Of a DNA stretch of 64,000 nucleotides, positions 20,084 to 30,222 are shown piece after piece. Origin of the DNA: Rhodospirillales bacterium (GTDB lineage: Bacteria > Pseudomonadota > Alphaproteobacteria > Acetobacterales > Acetobacteraceae); the NCBI GenBank assembly GCA_903643085.1, contig CAHJWU010000001.1:1-64000 (forward strand). Reading direction: 5' to 3'. The first letter of the stretch is position 1. Every line of letters starts with the position of its first letter. Both the position numbers and the translations under genes were made by a program. Below the pieces are notes generated by a model. It was not told the origin of the DNA and searched no databases. It saw nothing but the letters and a program-made list of their open reading frames with translations.

Positions 20084-21133
20084 ATGGAAATGCGCTTTCT
20101 CGGCAGAAGCGGCCTGCAGCTTTCGGTATTCAGCTTCGGCGCGATGACGTTCGGGGAGGGGACCGGCGTGTTCGGCGCCGTCGGCGACACGCGGGGCGCG
20201 GCTGCGCGGCGGCAGGTCGACATCTGCATCGACGCGGGCGTCAACCTGTTCGACACGGCCGACGTGTATTCCAACGGCCGTTCAGAGGAGATACTCGGCG
20301 AGGCGCTGGCGGATCGGCGCAAGCGGGTCCTGGTCGCCACGAAAGCTTTCGGCCAGATGGGCCGCGGCGCACACGACCAGGGGCTGAGCAGGCAGCACCT
20401 CATCAACGCCTGCGAGGCGAGCCTGCGCCGGCTCGGCACGGCGTGGATCGACCTCTACCAGGTACATAATTTCGACTCGCTGGTGCCTGTCGACGAGACG
20501 CTGCGCGCGCTGGACGACCTCGTACGTGCGGGCAAGATACGCTACGTCGGTTGTTCCAACCATGCCGCCTGGCACTTGATGAAGGCGCTCGGCATATCGG
20601 AGCGGCGCAATCTGAGCGCCTATATAGGGCAGCAGATTCAATACTCCCTGCTGGTGCGCGACGCCGAGCAGGAATTGTTGCCGGCGGGCGTGGACCAGGG
20701 AGTGGGCGCGCTGGTGTGGAGCCCGCTCGCACAGGGCTACCTGTCAGGCAAATTCCGTGCGCGCGCGCAGGATGCGCCGGCGACACGGCTCGGCACGACA
20801 GGTGGTCTCAAGGCCTGGGACAGCGAGCGCGGCCGCAGGGTGCTGGACGCGCTCTGCGACATTGCAGCGGCGCAACCGGGTGCCTCCCCCTCGCAAGTGG
20901 CGCTGAACTGGTTGCTCGCGAGACCCGGTGTGACGAGCGTGATCCTTGGTGCGCGCACCGAAGAGCAGCTGCTGGACAACCTTGCTGCTGCCAGCTGGTC
21001 GCTGCGTGCCGACCAGATGGCGGTGCTCGACGAAGTCAGCCAGGGGCCGGCGATCTACCCAAACTCGCATCAGCGATACTTCTCCGCCGGCCGCAACCCG
21101 CAGCTTTTCGCCCGGAGCAAGGCCAGGCATTGA
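20084..21133 (+). CDS. Aldo/keto reductase
   Basis: A 349-residue AKR with the complete catalytic tetrad: Asp57, Tyr62, Lys87 and His128, in NLFDTADVYSNG, LVATKAFG and DLYQVHNFD. It should reduce an aldehyde or ketone, or oxidise an alcohol, using NADP(H). The C-terminal part keeps the phosphate-binding VILGARTEEQL motif. It resembles the YhdN/AKR11-12 group (NADP-dependent, often acting on hydrophobic carbonyls), with no extra domains. It is co-directional with the crotonase 41 bases upstream and convergent with the SDR at 21198. Its job could be reduction of a keto or aldehyde group on the ring or side chain of the cluster's substrate. Confidence 0.9.
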   Translation: MEMRFLGRSGLQLSVFSFGAMTFGEGTGVFGAVGDTRGAAARRQVDICIDAGVNLFDTADVYSNGRSEEILGEALADRRKRVLVATKAFGQMGRGAHDQGLSRQHLINACEASLRRLGTAWIDLYQVHNFDSLVPVDETLRALDDLVRAGKIRYVGCSNHAAWHLMKALGISERRNLSAYIGQQIQYSLLVRDAEQELLPAGVDQGVGALVWSPLAQGYLSGKFRARAQDAPATRLGTTGGLKAWDSERGRRVLDALCDIAAAQPGASPSQVALNWLLARPGVTSVILGARTEEQLLDNLAAASWSLRADQMAVLDEVSQGPAIYPNSHQRYFSAGRNPQLFARSKARH

Positions 21134-21164
21134 GGATGCAGAGAGCCGGCCGGCGCGTGGCGGC

Positions 21165-21185
21165 GTCGGAGGCAGAGCCCCCGAC
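21165..21185. terminator. Possible bidirectional terminator hairpin
   Basis: In the gap between two convergent genes, GTCGG-A-GGC (21165-21173) pairs with GCC-C-CCGAC (21177-21185) around an AGA loop, with one mismatch. It is a compact GC-rich stem without a marked T-run. Confidence 0.4.
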
Positions 21186-21197
21186 TTGCCTGCTCCG

Positions 21198-21977
21198 CTA
21201 CCGGAATCCCATCCGGATCGCCCCGTCCAGGCGAACGTCCTCGCCATTGAAGTAGGCGTTGCGGCACATCTCCAGAGCGAGGCTCGCATATTCCTCAGGT
21301 TCGCCCAGCCGTTTTGGAAACGGCACAGACGCGGCCAGCCCATCCTTCACCGGCTGCGGCGCCGCGTTCATCAGCGGCGTGTTGAAGATACCGGGCAATA
21401 TGGTGTTGATGCGAATGCCTTCGCCGGCAAGATCGCGGGCGATCGGCAGCGTCATGCCGACAAGGCCGCCCTTTGACGCCGAATACGCCGCCTGGCCGAT
21501 CTGCCCGTCTTCGGCCGCGACCGAGGCGGTGTTCACGATCGCCCCGCGCTCACCGGAGGCCAGCTTGTCGACAGTCATCATTCCGGCTGCCGCCTTTGCT
21601 ATGCACCGGAAGCTGCCGATGAGGTTGATCTGGATGATCAGGTCGAACGCATCGAGCGGGAAATGCGAGATCTCTCCCGTCTGCTTGTGACGGCTGGCTG
21701 TCTTGATGGCGTTGCCGGTTCCGGCGCAGTTGATCAGTATGCGCTCCTGGCCGTGCGCCGCGCGTGCCTTGGTAAAGCCCGCGTCGACTTCCGCATCGGA
21801 ACGCACGTCGACCTTGCAGAACACGCCAGCCAACTCGCCTGCGACCGCCTCGCCGCGTTCGACGTTCATGTCGAAGATCGCCACCTTGACGCCCTGCGCC
21901 GTCAAGGCGCGCGCTGTAGCCTCTCCGAGCCCGGAGGCGCCGCCGGTCACGACTGCGGCCAAACCCGACAAATCCAT
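21198..21977 (-). CDS. Short-chain dehydrogenase/reductase (3-hydroxyacyl-CoA dehydrogenase type II-like)
   Basis: A 259-residue classical SDR. The cofactor motif TGGASGLG is at 11-18, Asp36 in FDMN after the second strand suggests NAD(H) preference, and the catalytic residues are Ser152, Tyr165 and Lys169 (AAYSASKGG). The overall pattern, including CAGTGNAIKT and the long PLDAFDLIIQINLIGSFRC segment, is that of the HSD10 / 3-hydroxy-2-methylbutyryl-CoA dehydrogenase group. That group oxidises 3-hydroxyacyl-CoAs, including 2-methyl-branched ones, which fits a cluster with an alpha-methylacyl-CoA racemase. It is divergent from the kinase-like gene at 22103, with two operator-like sites between them. 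Confidence 0.9.
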   Translation of the reverse strand: MDLSGLAAVVTGGASGLGEATARALTAQGVKVAIFDMNVERGEAVAGELAGVFCKVDVRSDAEVDAGFTKARAAHGQERILINCAGTGNAIKTASRHKQTGEISHFPLDAFDLIIQINLIGSFRCIAKAAAGMMTVDKLASGERGAIVNTASVAAEDGQIGQAAYSASKGGLVGMTLPIARDLAGEGIRINTILPGIFNTPLMNAAPQPVKDGLAASVPFPKRLGEPEEYASLALEMCRNAYFNGEDVRLDGAIRMGFR

Positions 21978-22050
21978 CCCGATCTCCTACCTGTTCTTGC
22001 ATCTACGACCCGGCATTCCGGGCACCCGGCTCCTACAGGCGCTGAGCTAT

Positions 22051-22085
22051 TTGACCAAGTAATATTTGTTGTGTCACCTAGTGCC
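22051..22085. promoter_or_regulatory. Two operator-like sites (site e)
   Basis: TTGACCAAGTAAT (22051-22063) reads ATTACTTGGTCAA on the minus strand. TGTCACCTAGTGCC (22072-22085) reads GGCACTAGGTGACA and matches the ACTAGGTGA core of site c. Both lie between the divergent SDR (start 21977) and the APH-type gene (start 22103). Confidence 0.5.
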
Positions 22086-22102
22086 AGGGAGACTATGCAG
22101 CG

Positions 22103-23488
22103 ATGGAGGATGGAACCGGCCCGAAAATTGTTCCGTCCGACCTTATCACCATCATCGAGGCGGAGACCGGAACCAGTGTCACGCGTATCGTCCCGCGCGC
22201 CGGCGGTGGCGCGTCACGTCACGGCGCCGAGCTTACCCTCCGGCACGGCGACGGGCGCATCGAGGTTGGCTATCTCAGCTTCGATACGCGGCTGGCCGAC
22301 CCCAAGCGTTCGCCCTGCTTCCAGCGCGAGGTCGCGATACTCAAGGCGTTGTCCGGCCCGCTGGCCGGGATGGGGGTGAGAGCGCCGCGCTTCCTGGCGG
22401 CGGACCGGACCCACATGGCATTGCTGACGACGCTGACTGCGGGCACCGACAAGTATCATGAAGCCAGCGCGGACGATGCTGTCGGCCGGGATTTCGTGTC
22501 ACAACTTGCCGCCTTGCACCGGGTGGACCCCAATCGCCTGGTGCTGGACGGTTTCGGCGATCCCGCAATAGCGGTCTCAGCACGCATACGGCAGGGCATT
22601 GCCGAAGCGCGGCGCGACAATCTGGCTTCTGCGCCGGATGCCATCCTGCTCCTAGCGCTCGATTGGCTGGAGGCCAACGTTCCGCCGGACCGCGGACCGG
22701 CCGTGATCGTGCATGGCGATGCAGGACCGGGTAATTTCCTCCAGCATGACGGGCAGGTGACGGCGCTGCTGGACTGGGAACTGTGCCATTTCGGCGACCC
22801 GATGGAGGATTTGGCGCAGATCTGGGTGCGCAGCCTGTTCCAGCCGTTCCTGCCGCCGCGCGCCGTGTTCACGGCCTATGAGGAGGCAGGCGGCATCAGC
22901 GTCGATGTGGACCGCGTGCGATATCACCGCCTGTATTTCCAGGCCGGCTTCATGGTGTCGGCACATGCTGCGCTACACGGCGCGCCGGGCATGCGCCCTG
23001 CTTCCATAGGCGTATCGATGTTGTTCTATGCCGCGCATATGCGGGTGATCGTGCGGTCGCTGGCGGAACTGTGCAGCCAGACTTTGCCGGACGTCCACTT
23101 GCCAGATAGCGAGGCAAGCTGGCGGGACCGCACGTTCGCCATCGCGATCGACGACATACGCGACGTGGTGGCGCCCCGCGCGAGCGACCAGCAAGCCGCG
23201 GTCAAGGCAAAATCGCTGGCGCGCCTGGTGAAGTTCTGGCGTGCGCGCGACCGTTATGGCGCGGCCTTCGACGCGGCCGAGATTGCAGAGATCGCGGCCG
23301 CACTCGGGCAGGCGGCCGAGCCCAGCGTTGCGCGCGCGCGCCTGGCCTTGGCTGGTGCTGTTGCGGAAGGCCGGATCGGCCGCGCCGCTGCACTTACGCT
23401 GTGTCACGCGCGGACGGTGCGCGAGACGGCGCTCATGGGAGACGGGATGGGGTCTTTCCGCGACACCTATTTTCCGGAACTGGACTGA
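22103..23488 (+). CDS. APH-family phosphotransferase, candidate hydroxyacyl-CoA kinase
   Basis: A 461-residue protein with a choline-kinase-like phosphotransferase fold. The catalytic loop VHGDAGPGN places His204, Asp206 and Asn211, and the metal-binding Asp224 lies in LLDWELCHFGDP. An extra C-terminal part of roughly 120 residues (after about 340) is alpha-helical and not part of the usual kinase domain. Relatives include the kinase domain of ACAD10/11 and LvaA of Pseudomonas putida, which phosphorylate the 4-hydroxy group of 4-hydroxyacyl-CoAs so that it can be eliminated. A catabolic cluster full of acyl-CoA dehydrogenases is the expected setting for such an enzyme. It is divergent from an HSD10-like SDR, and the next gene starts 32 bases later. 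Confidence 0.8.
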   Translation: MEDGTGPKIVPSDLITIIEAETGTSVTRIVPRAGGGASRHGAELTLRHGDGRIEVGYLSFDTRLADPKRSPCFQREVAILKALSGPLAGMGVRAPRFLAADRTHMALLTTLTAGTDKYHEASADDAVGRDFVSQLAALHRVDPNRLVLDGFGDPAIAVSARIRQGIAEARRDNLASAPDAILLLALDWLEANVPPDRGPAVIVHGDAGPGNFLQHDGQVTALLDWELCHFGDPMEDLAQIWVRSLFQPFLPPRAVFTAYEEAGGISVDVDRVRYHRLYFQAGFMVSAHAALHGAPGMRPASIGVSMLFYAAHMRVIVRSLAELCSQTLPDVHLPDSEASWRDRTFAIAIDDIRDVVAPRASDQQAAVKAKSLARLVKFWRARDRYGAAFDAAEIAEIAAALGQAAEPSVARARLALAGAVAEGRIGRAAALTLCHARTVRETALMGDGMGSFRDTYFPELD

Positions 23489-23520
23489 ACGATGCACGCC
23501 GGCCATTTCGGGGAGCGCAC

Positions 23521-24470
23521 ATGACCGAACAGATCTTCCAGCCGATCGACGACGACTTCCACGCGGCCACGCCAGGAGACGCATGGTTCACGGAGACGAG
23601 CTGGTTCTCGTTCAACGTGCCGGAACGCAAGATGGGCTGCTGGCTTTACGGCTGGGCAAGGAAGAACATGAACACCACTGGCGGCGGTGTTTTCGTGTGG
23701 GATCCCTCGGCGACCACGCCCTGGGACCTGCCTTACTACAAATACCAGTATTCGCAGCCCCTGCCGGCACAGCATGACCTGCGGGATTTCAGCTTCCCGG
23801 AGGGTTACGCGGTCAAGGTGATCGAGCCGTTGAAGCGCTATCGCCTCCGCTACCGGGACCGCGACTTAGTCTCCATCGACGCCGAGTTCAACGCACTCTT
23901 TCCGCCGCACGGCTTTACCCATGGCGAGCCGCCTTTCGTCGCCAGCCCGCATCTGGACCAGATGGGCCATGTCGTCGGCGAGATGATCCTGAACGGCGAG
24001 ACGATCCCCATAGACTGCTACGCGATACGCGACCGCAGCTGGGGCACGCGCATGGATCATCGCGGCAATCGTATCGGCTACCCGTTCGGCTGCGCGAAGG
24101 ACATCGCCTTTTGCCTGTTCGCCGTGCCGAACAAGGATTTCGACGATCGCAACGAGCGGATCAACCACGGCTTCCTCTGGCAGGACGGCCAGAAGCTGCA
24201 GCTTGCCGCAGGCGGGATCCGCCACGTGCAACGCGATCGCGTCCAGAACTGGCCGGTGAGCATGGCGATCGAAGCGACCGACGTGGAAGGACGCAAGCTG
24301 ACCGCGACCGGCGAAGTGGAAAGCCGGTTCTTCCTGCTGAACCCGCGCGGCATCTGCATCAACAGTTCCATACGCTGGACGGTAAACGGCAAGACGGCTT
24401 ACGGCGAGGATCAGGATGTCTGGCGTTTGGACCAGTGGCGTGCCGCGCGGCGGCGCCTGGGCCAGCTTGG

Positions 24471-24474
<4 letters not shown>
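23521..24474 (+). CDS. Lipocalin-like protein of the DUF7064/DUF7065 (AttH/CrtC-related) type
   Basis: A 317-residue protein, probably two consecutive beta-barrel halves. Features are ETSWFSFNVPERKMGCWLYG near the N-terminus, GEPPFVASPHLDQMGHVVGE in the middle and DRSWGTRMDHRG at the start of the second half. I recall this pattern from the DUF7064/DUF7065 pair, related to AttH and the carotenoid 1,2-hydratase CrtC; this is a fold-level assignment. CrtC-like proteins hydrate isoprenoid double bonds, which would suit an isoprenoid pathway. I chose ATG 23521 rather than the upstream start at 23401, because the upstream part overlaps the kinase gene and looks non-coding. The small membrane-protein gene after it overlaps its stop (ATGA). 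Confidence 0.65.
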
Positions 24475-25859
<1,385 letters not shown>

Positions 25860-25860
<1 letters not shown>

Positions 25861-26303
25861 TGGGTGGCCTGCAACGCCCGCCGCCTGACCTCCTTCTGTC
25901 CGGGCGCTACCCGATGGCGACCGACATTGCCACCCGCTATGGCGACCTCGACCTCAACGGGCATGTGAACAACGTCGCCATGGCGGCGATCTTCCAGGAG
26001 GCGCGGGCATGGTTCTTCTCTGCGCTCGGCTTGCACTGGCCGCCGGGCGGGCAGCGCCCGATGGTGGCTTCGGTGCAGATCGACTACCTGGCGGAGGCGT
26101 TTCACCCTGCGCCGATCAGGATGAACATCGGCGTGTCCGAGATCGGCAGGTCGAGCTGGACGGTCGCCGCACTCGCGGTGCAGGGCAGCAGGGCCTGCGC
26201 GCTCTGCCGGGCCGCGCTTGTCTGCACGGAAGATCGACGGCCCGCTGCGATGGAGGCGCATTTGCGCGAGGCGTTCGAAAGCCGGCGGCTGTTACCGGCA
26301 TGA
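25860..26303 (+). CDS. Hotdog-fold acyl-CoA thioesterase (4HBT-like)
   Basis: A 147-residue single-hotdog protein. The motif TRYGDLDLNGHVNN at 25-38 is the 4-hydroxybenzoyl-CoA thioesterase/YbgC signature, with Asp30 as the probable catalytic residue. The strand VASVQIDYLAEAFHPAPIRM follows. It starts at GTG 25860, overlapping the previous stop by one base. It hydrolyses short or aromatic acyl-CoA thioesters in the family; here it may trim or rescue intermediates. It lies between the NMO-like flavoprotein and the racemase and is certainly part of that operon. Confidence 0.85.
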
Positions 26304-26316
26304 CGGGGCAAGGCTG

Positions 26317-27447
26317 ATGGCGGGAACGCTCGACGGCATACGCATCATCGAGTTCGCGGGGATCGGGCCGGGCCCGTTCTGCGGCATGATGCTGGCAGAT
26401 CACGGCGCCGAGGTAATACGCATCGATCGTCCGGGAGCCAGGCTTTCGGCGGGAGACGCGCTATCGCGCTCGCGCCGGTCCGTCGTCCTGGACATGAAGC
26501 AGGCGGCGGGGCTGGAGGTGGCCCGCGCACTGTGCCGCAAGGCGGACGGCCTGATCGAAGGCTATCGCCCGGGCGTGATGGAGCGGCTGGGGCTCGGACC
26601 GGATGTGCTGCTGGAAGACAATCCGAAGCTCGTCTATGGCCGCATGACGGGATGGGGGCAGACCGGGCCGCTGGCGCCGCATGCCGGGCACGACATCAAC
26701 TACATCTCGATCTCGGGCGTGCTGCATACCGTGGGCGCGGCCGGGGGCAAACCGGCACCACCGGTGAATTACGTCGGCGATTTCGGCGGCGGCGGCATGA
26801 TGCTCGCGTTCGGCATGGTCAGTGCGTTGCTGTCCGTGCGCATGGGCGGCGCAGGCCAGGTGATCGACGCGGCCATGACGGACGGTTCGGCATTGATCGC
26901 GGGGATGATATGGGCGGAGTTTGCCGCGGGCAGGTGGCAGGACCGCGCCGGAGTCAACACGCTCGATGGTGGAGCGCATTTCTATGACACGTATGTCTGT
27001 TCGGACGGGCGCTACATTTCCGTCGGCGCGATCGAGGCGCCGTTCTACGCATTGCTGCGCAGCCGGCTTGGTCTGGGCGACGACGCCGAGTTCGACGACC
27101 AGCTTGATGCCGCGGCATGGCCAAAACTGAAGCAGCGCCTGGCGGCGCTGTTCGCGACCCGCAGCCGGGATGAATGGTGCGCTGTGCTGGAGGGATGCGA
27201 CGCTTGTTTCGCGCCTGTGCTGTCCTTGGCCGAGGCTCCGCACCACCCGCACAATGTGGCCCGGGGCACCTTCGTGACGGTGAACGGCGCCGTGCAGCCG
27301 GCGCCGGCGCCGCGCTTTTCCAGAACAAACGCCGCGCCGCCGCGTGGCGCCGGTGCCGCCAGCGCGGATGCAGTCGAGGTGCTGGCCGGCCTGGGCTACG
27401 CGCCGGATCGCATCGACGCACTCCGCACCGCCGGCGTTCTCGGCTGA
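26317..27447 (+). CDS. Alpha-methylacyl-CoA racemase (CaiB/BaiF family)
   Basis: This 376-residue family III CoA-transferase-fold enzyme interconverts (2R)- and (2S)-2-methylacyl-CoA, which only one stereoisomer-specific dehydrogenase can oxidise. The start GTLDGIRIIEFAGIGPGPFC and GMMLADHGAEVIRIDRP are typical. The racemase residues known from the M. tuberculosis enzyme are visible: His125-Asp126 in AGHDINYIS and Asp155 in YVGDFGGGG. The extra 33 residues upstream of ATG 26317 are not family-like, so I exclude them. It starts 13 bases after the thioesterase gene. Its presence is the strongest hint that the degraded compound has methyl-branched chains, as in isoprenoids, phytanic or pristanic acids, or sterol side chains. 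Confidence 0.92.
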   Translation: MAGTLDGIRIIEFAGIGPGPFCGMMLADHGAEVIRIDRPGARLSAGDALSRSRRSVVLDMKQAAGLEVARALCRKADGLIEGYRPGVMERLGLGPDVLLEDNPKLVYGRMTGWGQTGPLAPHAGHDINYISISGVLHTVGAAGGKPAPPVNYVGDFGGGGMMLAFGMVSALLSVRMGGAGQVIDAAMTDGSALIAGMIWAEFAAGRWQDRAGVNTLDGGAHFYDTYVCSDGRYISVGAIEAPFYALLRSRLGLGDDAEFDDQLDAAAWPKLKQRLAALFATRSRDEWCAVLEGCDACFAPVLSLAEAPHHPHNVARGTFVTVNGAVQPAPAPRFSRTNAAPPRGAGAASADAVEVLAGLGYAPDRIDALRTAGVLG

Positions 27448-27914
27448 GCAATACGCCGTCAGGCACGAGTGCGAACGGCATACCGGTCCCGCGGGTGTGC
27501 TGGCCGCCCAAGGAGGGGTTCGCGCTGCCGTTGCCGGTTCGCCTCAGATCGGCGGTAGCCGGTGACTGAACCAAGTCGATTGGCGGCGGAAGTCGCGCCA
27601 ATCCTGAAACGTTGCGGATGCTGCGCACAGCCGGCTGCATCAAGGCGGCTGCAAGTTGCGCCGGCTGGGCTGTTGACTTCAGCCGCCGATGTCCGTTTCT
27701 AAATGTCGGCGAGCGGTTCCTTGACACATCTTCCACTGCGGTCGGGCGTGCCGTGGTTCGGTCGACTGCCGACGCGTCGCCCGACAAGATCGAGCGCGCC
27801 GCCTTAGGTTTGACGTTGGCAAAAGCCGGGTGTACTGAGTGAGACAAGTCCCGTATCGGCCGTCGGCGATCCCGGCCCTGGCGGAACCCGGTTGCTCGTT
27901 TCAAGGAGAGTTTC
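27448..27914. other. Intergenic stretch before the thiolase gene
   Basis: These 467 bases lack a convincing gene: short ORFs cross them in several frames but none resembles a known protein. TTGACT at 27673 and TTGACA at 27721 are possible -35 hexamers, but no good -10 element follows at the right distance. I do not find the cluster's TAAC-N3-GTTA motif here, so the thiolase and GntR genes may be controlled differently. Confidence 0.4.
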
Positions 27915-29150
27915 GTGCCAGAGGCCCTGATCATTGATGCCTGCCGCACGCCACGTGGGATCGGCAAGATCGGCAAGGGTGCATTGTCTGACATGCATCC
28001 GCAGCATCTTGGCGCCATCGTTCTCAAGGCGATCGCCGAGCGCAATCGTATCGACACGGCCGACGTCGACGATGTGATCTGGAGCACGAGCACGCAGGTC
28101 GGCAAGCAGGGCGCTGACATCGGGCGCATGTCTGCGCTGGATGCCGGTTACGACGTACGGTCGAGCGGCGTCACTCTCGACCGGTTCTGTGGCGGCGGCA
28201 TCACGGCGGTCAACCTCGCGGCGGCCTCCATCATGTCTGGTATGGAGGACCTCGTCGTTGCGGGCGGCACTGAGATGATGTCGTTCACCAACTCGCTGCC
28301 GGCGAACGGCCCGGCTTTCATGGACATGGGCAACACGCGGTTGCGCGCCAGTCATCCGCAATCCAACCAGGGCGTTTGCGCGGACGCCATAGCTGCGCTG
28401 GAAGGCATCACCCGTGCAGACGTGGACGCCCTGGGGCTGGCCAGCCAGCAGAGGGCGAAAGTGGCGATCGAAAACGGCCATTTCGAGAAGAGCATCATCC
28501 CCGTCTATCGCGAAGATGGCAGCCTGGCCCTGGATCACGAAGAGTTCGTCCGCCCGCAGACCACGGCGGAGGGGTTGGCCGGGTTGAAGCCGGCTTTTGC
28601 GGCAGTGGCCGATTACCCGCTAGATGAACAGGGTACGACGTATCGCAAGCTCATCCTCGAACGCCATCCCGGGCTCGAATTCCAGGCGATCCATCATGCC
28701 GGGAACTCCTCCGGTGTCGTGGACGGTGCCGCCGCCGTGTTGCTTGCATCGCCGGCCTATGCCGAGAAGCATGGCCTGAAGGCGCGCGCGAGGATCGTCG
28801 CGTATGCCAACGTGGGAGACTCCCCCACCCTGATGCTGAACGCTCCTGTGCCGGCTGCGCGCAAGGTGCTGGAAAAGGCAGGCCTGACCGTCGACGACAT
28901 CGATCTGTGGGAGATCAACGAGGCATTTGCTGTCGTCGCCGAAAAATTCATCCGCGACCTCAAGCTCGACCGCGACAAGGTCAACGTGAATGGCGGTTCC
29001 ATCGCGCTGGGCCATCCCATAGGTGCCACAGGCGCGGTCCTGATCGGCACTCTGCTCGACGAGCTGGAGCGCCGAGACCTCATGCGGGGCCTGGTCACCA
29101 TGTGCGCAGCAGGCGGCATGGCGCCTGCCATCATCATCGAACGCGTCTGA
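27915..29150 (+). CDS. Acetyl-CoA acyltransferase (thiolase)
   Basis: A 411-residue thiolase with nucleophile Cys92 in LDRFCGGGITAV, His367 in LGHPIGATGA and Cys397 in MCAAGGMAPA. Substitution of the usual CxSS by CGGG around the nucleophile is common in degradative FadA/FadA5-like subgroups. The long insertion with DEQGTTYRKL (residues about 237-246) is also typical of that subgroup. It is transcribed alone on the plus strand after a 467-base gap, with AAGGAGAG just before the GTG start at 27915. The GntR gene follows in the same direction. It probably performs the final thiolytic cleavage of one oxidation round, in parallel with the thiolase at 12217. Confidence 0.92.
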   Translation: MPEALIIDACRTPRGIGKIGKGALSDMHPQHLGAIVLKAIAERNRIDTADVDDVIWSTSTQVGKQGADIGRMSALDAGYDVRSSGVTLDRFCGGGITAVNLAAASIMSGMEDLVVAGGTEMMSFTNSLPANGPAFMDMGNTRLRASHPQSNQGVCADAIAALEGITRADVDALGLASQQRAKVAIENGHFEKSIIPVYREDGSLALDHEEFVRPQTTAEGLAGLKPAFAAVADYPLDEQGTTYRKLILERHPGLEFQAIHHAGNSSGVVDGAAAVLLASPAYAEKHGLKARARIVAYANVGDSPTLMLNAPVPAARKVLEKAGLTVDDIDLWEINEAFAVVAEKFIRDLKLDRDKVNVNGGSIALGHPIGATGAVLIGTLLDELERRDLMRGLVTMCAAGGMAPAIIIERV

Positions 29151-29392
29151 CAGGAATTGAAGATCAACGGCTCGACGAGGAAAGGGATCGACACGCCGGG
29201 CCGGGCATCGACTTGGCCGCATGATGCGCGGCCCGGCTGAAGAATTCTTGCGAAAACGGGACTTCTCGGCTAGCCGTCGCCGCAGCGGAGGATCTGAGCC
29301 TGGCAGACTACCCACAAGAGGAGCCGAGCGATACGCCGGAGACACGCCGGCGGCCAGACCACGCGCGCATCCGCGTTCCCAAGACCGCGGAG

Positions 29393-30112
29393 GTGGTCGC
29401 CGATCAGATCCGCAAACGCATCATTCGCGGCGAGCTTCGCGAGGGCGACTTCCTCCCCCTTGAAGGCCAGGTCATGATCTCGCTGGGAATATCCCGGCCG
29501 ACGCTGCGGGAGGCGTTTCGTATTCTGGAAGCGGAAAACCTGATCAGCGTCATGCGCGGTTCGCGAAGCGGCGCGCGCGTGCACCGTCCGCAGGTCGAAA
29601 CGGCTTCGCGCTACGCCGGCTTCGTGTTGCAGGCACAAAGTACAACCATTGCGGACATCTACGAGGCCCGGTTGGCGATCGAGCCTTTTGTCGCGCACCG
29701 TCTCGCGAAGACGAGACCGGCCGGTGCCGTCGAGCAGTTGCGCGCGGAGGTCGACCGGCTCCATGTCATGGTCGAGGAGCACCGGCACCGGGAGTTCATG
29801 ATCGAAGTCGTGGATTTTCACCGGCTGCTTGTGGAAGTCAGCGGCATGCGAACGTTATTGTTCCTTACGCGACTGCTGCAGGACGTTGTTGCCCGTTATC
29901 AGGTCCAATATCTGGAGCACGCCAACATACCTAACGACGTGCTGCGGCAGACATCACGCGTAGGCATCAACTCGTTCCGTAAACTTATCAAGCTTGTGGA
30001 GAACGGGGACGCTGATGGCGCCGAAGCGCATTGGCGGCTGCATCTGTCCAACGCCAATGCGGCCTGGGTGCCGCCGGGCCAGCAGCCTATGGTGGTGGAC
30101 GTTTTCGACTAG
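29393..30112 (+). CDS. GntR-family (FadR/FCD-type) transcriptional regulator
   Basis: At least 239 residues. An N-terminal winged helix (GVSRPTLREA-like segment GISRPTLREAFRILEAENL) is followed by an all-helical FCD ligand domain with RLAIEPFVAHRLA and a distal histidine-rich metal-site pattern (EHRHREF, VDFHRLLVEVSG). The GTG at 29393 is the first standard start, but it cuts the domain short: RVPKTAEVVADQIRKRI, whose first part is normally conserved, continues upstream in frame. The frame is open back to a stop at 29222-29224 with no ATG, GTG or TTG. CTG at 29300, eight bases after GGAGG, is a candidate non-standard start. FadR-like members commonly bind acyl-CoA or carboxylic acids. No operator can be assigned. 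Confidence 0.85.
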   Translation: MVADQIRKRIIRGELREGDFLPLEGQVMISLGISRPTLREAFRILEAENLISVMRGSRSGARVHRPQVETASRYAGFVLQAQSTTIADIYEARLAIEPFVAHRLAKTRPAGAVEQLRAEVDRLHVMVEEHRHREFMIEVVDFHRLLVEVSGMRTLLFLTRLLQDVVARYQVQYLEHANIPNDVLRQTSRVGINSFRKLIKLVENGDADGAEAHWRLHLSNANAAWVPPGQQPMVVDVFD

Positions 30113-30222
30113 ACCGGGTGACGACGGCCGGTGCCGTTGCATTCGTGAAGCGGCGCGACCCCAATAGAGGGGGAGACCCGCGCGAGATACTTGGCAGCTT
30201 GGCGGCGGACGGAGAAAGCCCA

